From the NCBI RefSeq assembly GCF_030846195.1, contig NZ_JAVCWH010000003.1, positions 524,001-588,000 of the forward strand: a stretch of DNA of 64,000 bases. Reading direction: 5' to 3'. The translations under genes were made by a program, and so were the position numbers. Positions 1-8,454 of this stretch are shown one piece after another. The stretch comes from Paracoccus yibinensis. GTDB lineage: Bacteria > Pseudomonadota > Alphaproteobacteria > Rhodobacterales > Rhodobacteraceae. Every line of letters begins with the position of its first letter. The stretch's first letter is position 1. The notes beneath the pieces were generated by a model. The model was given only the letters and a program-made list of their open reading frames with translations. It was not told where the DNA came from and ran no database searches.

Positions 1-633
1 GAAGTCGATGAAGCGAGTGGTAACTTTTAGTTCTAACAAATGCCGTGAGACGAGCTTTTGCTCGTTTTCTAGCAATGCCGGATTTGCGCAGAGTTGGAAT
101 GTCGGCGTGGCGAAGGGAGGAGATATAGTGAGCGAGACAAGTTTGGGCGTCGAGAAGCGATCGTAGTAAGGATGGATGAAGAACTTCGGATCGTCCGCGT
201 CACCGGTTTTTTCCCCTTTCGCGCCCTGGCATGCATCGCACATAGGAAATAAATTATGAGGAATGATTGCGAAGTGAGGATAGGCACCCTTTGGCAAGAA
301 GTGGTCGAGAGTATTTGGACGCCCGGCTTCTCCGCAGGCAGGGCAGATTGTCAGATGGTGGTCGCGCAGCTGCGCCAGCGCATTTCCTTGGACTGAGCCA
401 TCAGCTGGTTTTTTGTAAAGATTAATGAGTGTGCTCTTGCGCGGCTCGACGGCAGCCCATTGCTCGACCGCTGCAGGTGAGCCTTGTCTATCCAAATACT
501 CCTGAACTCTTTGACGCCATTCCGCAACCATTCCATTGAAAAAGTTCTTGTTCACGCCATTCTGACGTTCGGCAACAACTTGGTCTATCAACGCAACGCT
601 ATCAATAGCGGGCGGATTCAATATGTGGACCAT
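1..633 (-). CDS. HNH endonuclease, PtuB-like (3' part beyond window edge)
   Basis: The reading frame starts at ATG 633 and stays open to base 1, giving 211 codons, so the C-terminus lies outside the window. A zinc-supported HNH fold is visible: C97/C100 (CPAC), D110-H111 (TLDH), H126-N127 (IPHN) and C132/C135 (CDAC). The first two and last two cysteines probably bind structural zinc and the His/Asn residues form the nuclease site. The ATG overlaps the TGA of the upstream ATPase (ATGA), so the two are very likely co-translated. ATPase followed by HNH nuclease is the layout of Septu (PtuA-PtuB) anti-phage modules, where the nuclease is the effector. The Septu assignment is inference from architecture; the HNH call itself is firm. 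Base composition is AT-richer than the rest of the window. Confidence 0.8.
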   Translation of the reverse strand, partial: MVHILNPPAIDSVALIDQVVAERQNGVNKNFFNGMVAEWRQRVQEYLDRQGSPAAVEQWAAVEPRKSTLINLYKKPADGSVQGNALAQLRDHHLTICPACGEAGRPNTLDHFLPKGAYPHFAIIPHNLFPMCDACQGAKGEKTGDADDPKFFIHPYYDRFSTPKLVSLTISPPFATPTFQLCANPALLENEQKLVSRHLLELKVTTRFIDF

Positions 634-2327
634 CAAGACTTCCGGCCGATTGCATGAATTTGAATAATCATTTCTTCGTTCAGTTCGTGACGGAGGAGGG
701 AAATCAATTCTGTCGCGGAGCGTTGGCTCAATTGGTCTTTAATCCACGACTCGAATGGCTTTGAAACTGCGCGGTCGCCGAAGACGTATGAGGTAATGCG
801 CTGGATATCTCCACCGAACGTCTGAAATGGGGGTTTTTGAATGACTATCCCGTCGTCTGTACCAACAAATACATGGACACAGTCAGCAGGGATCTCTCGC
901 ACGGTTACAATTGAATGAGTGGCAAAAAGAGCTTTGGAATTGAACTGCTTCAAGATCTCCTTCAGCATATCCACTAACTGAATCTCCAAAGTCGGGTGGA
1001 GAAAGAGTTCCGGCTCATCAATCAGGATCAAACTGTTACGGCGCATTATGCCCAGGAGATTGATGATAATGTAGGAAAAAAGGCGCTGTCCTGAACTCAG
1101 ATGGAGTTGAGAGCCGTCTTTGAAAAACACCACTCCCGTGCCGGCGCGAATCCGTTCCGCAATAGCTTCCGGGGCGAGATGCGCGAGGTCTCGAGACGAG
1201 ATACGTACGAACTGCTCGCCGTTCGGGCCGTCGAATACGGGATGCGGCCGCATGAGGGGTTTGCTAGCAATTTCCTCTGGATCGCCTTTGTCTACCTCGA
1301 CTGCTGCAAAGTCGAAGTCGAACGCGGACTTTAGCACCTCTTCTGCGGTTGTAACTTTCTTTGCCCACGCCTTCATCGCACGGAACCTGATGTCGTCGGA
1401 GACGCAGGCAAGCAGCGATTTTGCGGTCGCAGCCTTAGGAACATCAAGACTAAGGACATCGTCGTTAACTCCGCCATCTGCCTGCCCTGTCGGTCCCCTG
1501 AGACCAAAATACCTGTATGCATCCTGGTCCTGGATACCATCCTTCGCCATCGCTATAGGGAAGCGTTCGAAGGGGCTGTAGGACAGAACAACAATCTGGC
1601 TAAGGCTCGGTCTGGTTATGAAGCCGGGTGCGCCGGTGGCTTTGCCAGTGTCGTCATCGATCCAGTCGCGAACGATCTGGTGTAACAATTGAGATTTGCC
1701 GATCCCGTTTGCACCGATGAGAACGTTGATGTCATGAGGAAGCAGGCTGGGCGACCTGTAAGTTAAGACGATTTCTTGGAGCTCGCCGTTCGAGTCGACA
1801 AACCGAAAACCGAGGTTGTTTGCCGTCGCTGTCTGCTTAGCAAAAGCCTTCCAGCCATCTTGGAACGCATTTTGGGCTCCGCGCTCGCGCTGCAGCGAAG
1901 ATTCAAAGCCCGGTGTCATTGACATCCTCTTGGCTTCATCGTCGTTTCGCAGTTCGATAAGATAGCTAGCATCTCTCAGAGCGATGGCAATTGCGCTTGC
2001 TTCGTCTTCGCCAAGTGATGAAACGAGCTGCTCGTAGAAAGATATTTCCGTTGGAACGGAAATATATGATGGGCCCTCGACAGGGAAAACGCCATCCCAA
2101 CCTGCTGCCACTGCTTCTCGGAGGACGCCGCCGCTCGACAACTTGCCCTCGAAGAGGATCTTGACAGAGCCGAGATCGAGAATTTCGCCTCCTATGCGGC
2201 AGGCGGTGTTGAAAGTTGTCGAATGCCCGTAATCATCCCAGTTGTTTTCGATCAATTCAAGGACGTCGCCCTCTCCGAGCGGGGCCTTTATGCTCCTGCC
2301 GGATCGCCCTCTAAACACAACTTGCAT
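633..2327 (-). CDS. SMC/OLD-like AAA ATPase, PtuA-like
   Basis: Predicted 564-residue ATPase. The Walker A motif GANGIGKS lies at about residues 205-212, an ABC-type signature (SSGQ) comes shortly before the Walker B acidic pair at about D437-E438 in ILIDEPELFLHP, and an H-loop-like THS follows. The long insert between Walker A and the signature and the Walker B form fit the OLD/PtuA/RecF-like group. About 190 residues precede the ATPase core and have no motif I recognise. ATG 2327 is chosen over GTG 2339 because a GGAG sits about 11 bases upstream; the GTG would overlap that site. It overlaps the downstream HNH gene by ATGA. Known PtuA proteins assemble with PtuB and control its nuclease; the same role is inferred here. 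GC content is lower than in neighbouring genes, consistent with separate acquisition. Confidence 0.8.
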   Translation of the reverse strand: MQVVFRGRSGRSIKAPLGEGDVLELIENNWDDYGHSTTFNTACRIGGEILDLGSVKILFEGKLSSGGVLREAVAAGWDGVFPVEGPSYISVPTEISFYEQLVSSLGEDEASAIAIALRDASYLIELRNDDEAKRMSMTPGFESSLQRERGAQNAFQDGWKAFAKQTATANNLGFRFVDSNGELQEIVLTYRSPSLLPHDINVLIGANGIGKSQLLHQIVRDWIDDDTGKATGAPGFITRPSLSQIVVLSYSPFERFPIAMAKDGIQDQDAYRYFGLRGPTGQADGGVNDDVLSLDVPKAATAKSLLACVSDDIRFRAMKAWAKKVTTAEEVLKSAFDFDFAAVEVDKGDPEEIASKPLMRPHPVFDGPNGEQFVRISSRDLAHLAPEAIAERIRAGTGVVFFKDGSQLHLSSGQRLFSYIIINLLGIMRRNSLILIDEPELFLHPTLEIQLVDMLKEILKQFNSKALFATHSIVTVREIPADCVHVFVGTDDGIVIQKPPFQTFGGDIQRITSYVFGDRAVSKPFESWIKDQLSQRSATELISLLRHELNEEMIIQIHAIGRKS

Positions 2328-2339
2328 AGCACTTTCCAC

Positions 2340-3377
2340 TCCAAGTTTCCGTTGATGTCAGACGCGATTCTTAGCCGTTTGGGAAGAGCAAGCCGACGCT
2401 TGGAAGATATGTCCGCCTACACCCTCTTTATGCGATCAAGATTCTTGCATTGTAGCCCCTGGCCATCCACAAGGTGGTGAGGGAGTACAGGGCCGGGAGC
2501 TACAAGGACGCGATCGTTGCCATCTGGTCGCCGTCACCTTGAGATCAACACTAAGGTCCGCGTCCTTTCCAGCCGGGGCAACGGTCAGGCTACCGTCTTT
2601 GTAAATGCAGGGGACACGAACGTCGCCGCGAACAAAATCGATAGGCTCCTCATCATGGAGCGAGACTTGCTCTCCAAAGCCGAGGCGGACTTCGGCTTCA
2701 TAGACTTTATTGCTAGGAGGCACGTCGAGCGACTCCGGGCAGACAGGAACCTCTGTGCGCATCATCCCAGCATTTACGTCCGAAGGAGAGCTGTTCTCAC
2801 GGGACCCCGAGTTCGTCCGACTGTAACTCGTCGAGGCAGTCAGGAACATCTTGTCCAAGGGCGAACCTTGCTGACCCTGTTCAATACCGAGTTCAAGAGT
2901 CGCGTTCACGACCCAGCCCGTCCCTATCATCAGGCTCGTACGGAAAAGTTATCTCCTGCAAGCTGTTGTGGTGCCGTGGCGGCGATGGCGACAGTGTTTG
3001 GCAAGGCGATGCTCCACGGTGCTCCGCCCGGCTAGGAACCGAAGACTGGCCTCTCGCCGCATGCACCGCAAGCAGTGGGGAGAGCGATCGTGCGATGTGA
3101 ACAAACAATCTGGTGCCAACGCGGGCCCACCTGATCGACAGTGTCGACGACAGGTATTTCCCAATAGCTGTGGTCTAACCACGCAGCTCACGGAATTCTC
3201 GGCGGCGCTACCCGGCCTCACCCCTGAAAAGATTGCCGCATACCTTGAGAACTTGGTACCAGCCGAAGGGGACATGCAAGGGCTTGACGCCGGCGGGCTG
3301 CCGCACTTCGAGAACTTGATGGTGGAGCAATCTAACGGCAGCGACGAAGCTGTGGGGGCGCCGAGCGATAACCGCCA
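2340..3377. other. About 1 kb without a convincing gene between two divergent defence loci
   Basis: Both strands carry only short, overlapping open frames with no motif I recognise. The longest plausible fragment is a minus-strand frame at 2436-2930 whose middle has ordinary-looking protein composition (around YEAEVRLGF and VPCIYKDGS) but whose C-terminal part becomes Pro/Ser/Cys-rich, as if out of frame. A plus-strand fragment at about 2462-2540 reads AIHKVVREYRAG before a stop. These could be remnants of genes broken by insertion or deletion, or chance frames. The stretch must also hold the promoters of the divergent ATPase (minus) and methyltransferase (plus) genes, but I cannot place them. 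Confidence 0.4.
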
Positions 3378-3406
3378 TCGTCCTGCCATAAAACATGGCA
3401 GGACGA
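3378..3406. repeat. Perfect 12-bp inverted repeat (hairpin) upstream of the methyltransferase
   Basis: TCGTCCTGCCAT at 3378-3389 and its exact reverse complement at 3395-3406 are separated by a 5-base AAAAC loop. There is no T-run on either side, so it is not a standard intrinsic terminator. It lies 107 bases upstream of the preferred methyltransferase start and 23 bases before an alternative TTG start. It may be an operator or an RNA leader structure for the operon. Confidence 0.7.
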
Positions 3407-3512
3407 GCGGCGGGGCTCATCCTAACGCTTGCCTCACGGCGCTCCGTTTGGCAAAACGTTACACGAACATGACTACTTCCCTGCTGTTGGGCATGGGGCT
3501 CGTGGGGGAAGT

Positions 3513-4781
3513 GTGCACACGGCAGAGAAAAAGCCAGTTTTCATCGACGCGTTTGCTGGTTGCGGCGGCCTGAGCCTGGGCTTGCTGAAGGCGGGCTGGC
3601 GTGGACTATTTGCAATCGAGAAGGATGCCTTTGCGTTTGAGACGCTCAGTAGCAACCTTGTTGGAGCTGGCGCGCGCTATTCCTTCGATTGGCCGGACTG
3701 GCTCACGGTGCAGCCATGGACGATCGAGGCGCTCATGGAGACGCATGGAGACCAGCTTGCGGCTCTCCGGGGACAAGTCGACCTCCTGGCTGGAGGCCCG
3801 CCTTGCCAAGGGTTTTCAAGTGCCGGACGGCGCAAAACAGCCGACCCGCGCAACCAGATGGTCGAGCGATATATGGAATTCGTGGAGCTTGTCAGGCCCC
3901 GCGTCGTGCTCATCGAGAATGTCCGCGGCATTACCTACGACTTCGTGGGGCGCGAGCATGGCGATCGCCGGAATTTTGCTGAGGAACTGGTAGCTCGCCT
4001 AGGAAGCTTCTACCACGTCTACTCTGATACGATTCGCTGCTCGGAGTTTGGCGTGCCGCAGGGACGCTCGCGCTTCTTCCTGGTCGGACTGCTCAAGGCA
4101 ACGATCAACCAGCTTCCCGAGGGCGACGATCCTTTTGCACGTCTGCTCGCGTCAAAGTCGAAGTTCCTAGCTGCGCGCTCGATCTCGGCCAGCATTAGTT
4201 CCCGCGACGCGATCTCCGACCTGGAGATCTCGCGCGTTGGGACTTGCCCTAGCCCAGACAGCAAGGGCTATCTGGCAATTCGAGCTGGGAGCCCTCAGAC
4301 AGATTTTCAGCGCTTGATGAAGGATGGGCACGAAGGGCCCGTGTCCGACACCCGCCTCGCTCGCCACCGGCCGCATATTGAGGCGCGATTCGCCAGCATC
4401 ATTCGCGAGTGCAAAGAGTCTGGCCGGCTGGCTGTCCAGTTGAACCGTGCGATGCGGGACAAGCACGGCATCAAAAAAATGGCCACCCGTGTTCTTGACC
4501 CGTCGCTGCCGTCGCCAACGATTACCAGCATGCCGGACGACTTGCTGCACTATGATGAGCCCCGCACGTTGACGGTGCGTGAGAACGCCCGCCTACAGAC
4601 CTTCCCCGACTGGTTCGTATTCAAGGGGAAGTATACGACGGGCGGGGAGCTCCGCGCCAGAGAAGTGCCACGCTTTACTCAGGTGGCAAATGCCGTGCCT
4701 CCCCTTGTCGCTGAGATATGGGGCGAGGTCTTGCTTGCCTATGCAATGGCGAAGGCATCTGCGGAAAGAGTGGCGGCATAG
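3513..4781 (+). CDS. DNA (cytosine-5)-methyltransferase, Dcm family
   Basis: Transfers a methyl group from SAM to C5 of cytosine in DNA. All main C5-methylase motifs are present in order: motif I FAGCGGLSLG near the N-terminus, motif IV GGPPCQGFS with the catalytic Cys at about residue 98, motif VI ENV, motif VIII QGRSRFFLVG, a variable target-recognition region, motif IX RENARLQTF and motif X QVANAVPP. About 422 residues from GTG 3513. A longer version from TTG 3429 is possible, but the extra 28 residues look non-native; neither start has a well-spaced ribosome site and there is no in-frame ATG. It is the first gene of a six-gene run, 11 bases before the next start. With the Vsr nuclease in the same run, it probably marks self DNA for the system. 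The target sequence cannot be read from the protein. Confidence 0.93.
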   Translation: MHTAEKKPVFIDAFAGCGGLSLGLLKAGWRGLFAIEKDAFAFETLSSNLVGAGARYSFDWPDWLTVQPWTIEALMETHGDQLAALRGQVDLLAGGPPCQGFSSAGRRKTADPRNQMVERYMEFVELVRPRVVLIENVRGITYDFVGREHGDRRNFAEELVARLGSFYHVYSDTIRCSEFGVPQGRSRFFLVGLLKATINQLPEGDDPFARLLASKSKFLAARSISASISSRDAISDLEISRVGTCPSPDSKGYLAIRAGSPQTDFQRLMKDGHEGPVSDTRLARHRPHIEARFASIIRECKESGRLAVQLNRAMRDKHGIKKMATRVLDPSLPSPTITSMPDDLLHYDEPRTLTVRENARLQTFPDWFVFKGKYTTGGELRAREVPRFTQVANAVPPLVAEIWGEVLLAYAMAKASAERVAA

Positions 4782-4792
4782 CCGGTGGGGAA

Positions 4793-6916
4793 ATGGAGCT
4801 CCAGCCAAGCGCGACAATAAATAGCGAACAGCCTGCGTTCCCGAACGGTCTCCTTGACTGGGCGGGCAACCGTCGTGGCGGGGTCCGGCGTCTCCTCGAT
4901 CGCCGGAGTGGCCGGCCGGGCATAAAGGTGTTCGAAACGAACCTGCTCGGAAGGCTTGAAGAATGGATTAAGCGCCTAGCTGCCGGCGACGCGTCCGTGC
5001 CCCGCGTTGTTCTGCTGGTCGGCGGGCCAGGGAACGGCAAAACCGAGGCTGTCGAATGGACTGTCGAGCACCTAGACGACGCATTAGGGTGCGCGGGTGG
5101 CCTGATCAAGGCTCTTTTCGGTTTCTTTCATCCGGAGTCTGGGATTGTGCCGCGTCTGGTCAGCATCGACGCTGGGGCCCTCTCGTCATCACCGAGGCAA
5201 CTGCACCTCGACCTTGTCCAGGACGCGTCTGTGGGCGCCATTGACGGCCGGACGCCGGCGATGCTGCTTGTGGAAGAGCTCGAGCAAGCAGTTGCGGCAA
5301 GCAACTCCGCCTATCTCTGCTGCGTTAATCGCGGCGTCCTCGACGACGCTATGATCCACGCCATTGACAACGACCTGCAGCAGCCGCGAGACCTTCTCGA
5401 GGAAATTGCACGCGCTGTCAGCCTGGCGCCCAACGCACCCACCTGCTGGCCACTCGAACGATTTCCGGTCGTTGCAGTCTGGCCAATGGATGCTGAATCG
5501 CTACTCGAGCCGACCGACAATGGCGACGATGCGCCCGCCCGGAAGATCCTTGATCGGGCGATTGAGCCGTCGCTGTGGCCGGCGGAAGGAACATGCCCTG
5601 CCGGTCCTGCTTGCCCGTTTTGCGCCAGCCGCAAGATGCTCGCGAGCCACCGGGAATCAACGTCGCTGCTTACCATCCTGCGGTGGTTCGAGCTCGGACG
5701 TGGCAAGCGGTGGGCCTTCCGAGATTTGTTTTCGCTTACCTCGTACCTGCTCGCTGGTAGCGGGTCTGGGTTCGGGTCCCTGTCCGCCGAGCCCTGTGTA
5801 TGGGCGGCCGCGATGGTCGAGAAGGACCGGGAAGCATCGCTTGGTGGACGGCCGCGGCGCGACAGTGCCCCGGCCTTGTTCTGGCTCGTTGCCGCGCAAT
5901 ATCAGCACGCGCTCTTCAGTGGGTGGGACAAGCGGGCGGCCTCGTCCCTGCTGCGCGACATTCGCGAGTTGGGCCTGCACGAGCAAAGTGCCACGGCAAT
6001 GGGGCTGCACTATTTCCTGCAATCTCGGTCTGGGGGACATGTCCCGGCCATGATCGCGCCTCTGCTTGAAGGGTTGGTCGACTTGCTCGACCCGGCCATG
6101 GCCTCACCGGACGCCGAGGTCGCCTTGTGGGGCGGGACCCTGCGGCTCGCGGAGCTCGACACGCGGTTCAGCCGTTCCGTCCGCGAGGGCTTGGAGTTCG
6201 CGATTTCGAAGCGCGCTCTCTCCAGCAACGAGCGAATGCTGCTGGAACGTCTGGCGGGCCTCGACGAGCTCCTGGCGTCTCCGAGGCTCCGGTCGAAGAA
6301 ACCTACGTCGGCGATGCGTATCCAACGGCTCGTCCGCGACTTTTCGTGCCGTCTGGTCAGGCGCAGCATTGGCACGCGGCAAGCTGTCGTGCCCTCCGCC
6401 GGCACACTGGCGGCGTTCCAGCGCGTGGTCGCGGACGCAGACGGCCACGGCCATGACCTTCGCGAGATCGCAAAGCAGGTCGAGGATCTCCTGAACAACG
6501 ACCACAACTTTGACGTGTCGTTGACGACCACTTTCGGGCAACCGCTCCCACCGACTCGGCGTCGCGCCACGCTTGTCGTCTCGCGGCGACGGGTAGTGCC
6601 CAAGTTCGTAGCCCAGCATGGTAGACCGCAGCCGTCGATCTGCTTTCTGGATGTCGACCTTGGCGGGACTGCGCAGTCATTCGCGCTGACCTACGACCTG
6701 TTCAAGGCAGTCTCCGAGCTGGAGACGGGCTTGTCGCCTGCGTCCTTGCCCAGGAGCGTTCTTGCCTTGCTTGACACGACCCGGGCAAGGATGTCTGGCT
6801 GGATCGTACGCGATCGCGATGCCCTCGAACGCCCGCTTATCTTGCTTGGCGACTCGACGACGATCGAGAGCTACCGCGGCCATTTCGTCGCGAACAAGCG
6901 CGGCGGCCGCAAATGA
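4793..6916 (+). CDS. P-loop ATPase, DptF-like candidate
   Basis: Predicted 707 residues. Walker A GGPGNGKT is at residues 77-84. A Walker B-like stretch (AMLLVEELEQ) and a probable sensor-1 strand (CCVNRGVL) follow, giving an AAA+/STAND-like core in the N-terminal 250 residues. A cysteine cluster C268-x5-C274-x2-C277 may bind zinc. The remaining 420 or so residues look helical and unrecognised. ATG 4793 is chosen because GGTGGGGA lies directly upstream and it begins just after the methylase stop; frame-open sequence further upstream overlaps the methylase. It overlaps the next gene by ATGA. By order (ATPase, unknown protein, giant HerA-type protein) it occupies the DptF position of Dnd restriction modules. 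That match is from architecture and memory, not a search. Confidence 0.65.
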   Translation: MELQPSATINSEQPAFPNGLLDWAGNRRGGVRRLLDRRSGRPGIKVFETNLLGRLEEWIKRLAAGDASVPRVVLLVGGPGNGKTEAVEWTVEHLDDALGCAGGLIKALFGFFHPESGIVPRLVSIDAGALSSSPRQLHLDLVQDASVGAIDGRTPAMLLVEELEQAVAASNSAYLCCVNRGVLDDAMIHAIDNDLQQPRDLLEEIARAVSLAPNAPTCWPLERFPVVAVWPMDAESLLEPTDNGDDAPARKILDRAIEPSLWPAEGTCPAGPACPFCASRKMLASHRESTSLLTILRWFELGRGKRWAFRDLFSLTSYLLAGSGSGFGSLSAEPCVWAAAMVEKDREASLGGRPRRDSAPALFWLVAAQYQHALFSGWDKRAASSLLRDIRELGLHEQSATAMGLHYFLQSRSGGHVPAMIAPLLEGLVDLLDPAMASPDAEVALWGGTLRLAELDTRFSRSVREGLEFAISKRALSSNERMLLERLAGLDELLASPRLRSKKPTSAMRIQRLVRDFSCRLVRRSIGTRQAVVPSAGTLAAFQRVVADADGHGHDLREIAKQVEDLLNNDHNFDVSLTTTFGQPLPPTRRRATLVVSRRRVVPKFVAQHGRPQPSICFLDVDLGGTAQSFALTYDLFKAVSELETGLSPASLPRSVLALLDTTRARMSGWIVRDRDALERPLILLGDSTTIESYRGHFVANKRGGRK

Positions 6917-8454
6917 GCCTCGCGGACTTCCAGGCGTCCCCATGGGCTCAATCGCACGCTGCGTACCGGGGGGCCGCGCTCGCGATGACCCCGGCGCCCG
7001 AATATGCCAATTCCGAGATACTTATAGCGAGTCTCTACCGGACGATCGGCTCGTTCGACTTGCCGGATGCACCTTTAATAAGCGAGGGCCGGGTTCCGGC
7101 AAACGGCCGCGACCTCGACAGGACAATTGCCGCTAACCGCGATCGGGGGCGCAAGCCAGGAAACGCAGCGCTCGACGGGGAGAGCCTGCACACGCTGCTC
7201 CACCACGTGCTCGAAAGCCCGAAGCTTCCCAACCAGTCCACCAAACGCTTCCTGCAGGTTACGCCGCTGGTGGGGGAGACTGCTTCCTTCTCCGGCTCAG
7301 CGAGGCTCACCGGCAATCCGTGGCCAGCTGGCGCACTCGTGCGCCAGATGATCTGGTTAGGCTCCGCGAATGCAACAGCAGCGCAGGACATCTGGTCGCG
7401 CCTGTTTTATGCCTTAGCCGTCCACGACGATGACGATGTCTTCGCCCGCTTCCTTCGCGACGAAATCTCCGCCTGGACGGGGTCGCCCTGGGGCAAGGCG
7501 ATCGCGGCCCCCGACGGCGAGGAGGCATGCTGCCTTCCGCCCGGCGAACTTGACGGCCTTTCATCGCCGGCAAGGCAATTTTGCCAAGACCTCGACGCGG
7601 TAGTTACAGCAAAGTCCGTCATGACGCGCCGCCAGTGGACCAGCTTGCTCGAGGCCCTGGTCCGAGTCGCGGCGGTTGGCCACGTGGCATGGGTCTGCGA
7701 GGTCCACCGACAGGCTTGGGAGTGCGTGCGGCGCGCGCTTGGCGGGGAGGAACTGCCCGATGACCTGCGCGCGGCCATTTATCCTCGTCACTTTGGCTAT
7801 CTCACCTATGGGATGGACGCTGTTTCGGAGCTCAAGGACCGCACGTCGACCTACCTTAGCGCGAGGCTCGGCTTGAACGCAGTCCTGTGGTGCCTCGACG
7901 AATGCGGCGCCACCTTTCCCGGCAAGTTGTCGTCCGCTGCTAGCTTTGCGGCGTTGTGCAAGCTCGTGAAGGACAACCGCGCCGCGCTTTCCAGTGCCAG
8001 CAGGATCATCGAGGACCTGTTGGACCGGGAGGCACGTACCCTCCTCCTGCGCAAGGGCGTGGGCTCGAACGTCATGGAGTTTGCTCGTCACGCGCTGTAC
8101 CAGCGCCAAGTCGCGAACCCGATCCTGCGCGGATATGACCAGGGGTATGTGTTGCGCAAACGCGGCCCGGCAAAGTCGAGCCCCTGGATCTGCGCTCCAG
8201 GACCAGTTGCCATCCTGATGCTCGTACACTGCTCGCTGGCGAAGCTCTCTGGTCCCCGATCCGTCCACCGGCTTGCACAGCACATGGCGGCGTATGGCAT
8301 CTTCGTTGACCACCGGAAGATTGATTCAAACGAACTTGGCGCACAGCTTCGGATGCTAGGGCTCGTCCTTGATAGCCCTGACGCCGAGAGCGGCATGCTG
8401 CTCGTCCCGCCATTCCCGCAGGCGCAACCCGGACGCGAGGTATCGTGGCTATGA
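6913..8454 (+). CDS. Unrecognised 513-residue protein, DptG-like position
   Basis: No catalytic motif is visible. The protein looks soluble and mostly helical, with no signal peptide or membrane segment. The last 110 residues (from about GYVLRKRG through GPVAILMLVHC to the end) have the helix-helix-helix-strand pattern of a winged-helix domain, which would suit DNA or protein contact. Its start codon overlaps the stop of the ATPase gene (ATGA), and its own stop overlaps the start of the giant translocase gene (ATGA), so the three are expected in fixed ratio and probably form a complex. In Dnd restriction modules the middle gene is dptG, a protein of similar size; I propose this as a distant counterpart with moderate confidence. 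Confidence 0.6.
   Translation: MSLADFQASPWAQSHAAYRGAALAMTPAPEYANSEILIASLYRTIGSFDLPDAPLISEGRVPANGRDLDRTIAANRDRGRKPGNAALDGESLHTLLHHVLESPKLPNQSTKRFLQVTPLVGETASFSGSARLTGNPWPAGALVRQMIWLGSANATAAQDIWSRLFYALAVHDDDDVFARFLRDEISAWTGSPWGKAIAAPDGEEACCLPPGELDGLSSPARQFCQDLDAVVTAKSVMTRRQWTSLLEALVRVAAVGHVAWVCEVHRQAWECVRRALGGEELPDDLRAAIYPRHFGYLTYGMDAVSELKDRTSTYLSARLGLNAVLWCLDECGATFPGKLSSAASFAALCKLVKDNRAALSSASRIIEDLLDREARTLLLRKGVGSNVMEFARHALYQRQVANPILRGYDQGYVLRKRGPAKSSPWICAPGPVAILMLVHCSLAKLSGPRSVHRLAQHMAAYGIFVDHRKIDSNELGAQLRMLGLVLDSPDAESGMLLVPPFPQAQPGREVSWL

Noticed and set aside
2436..2930. 164-codon minus-strand frame between the two defence loci
   Set aside because: Middle part looks protein-like but the C-terminus does not and no family is recognised; kept only as a possible remnant in the intergenic entry.
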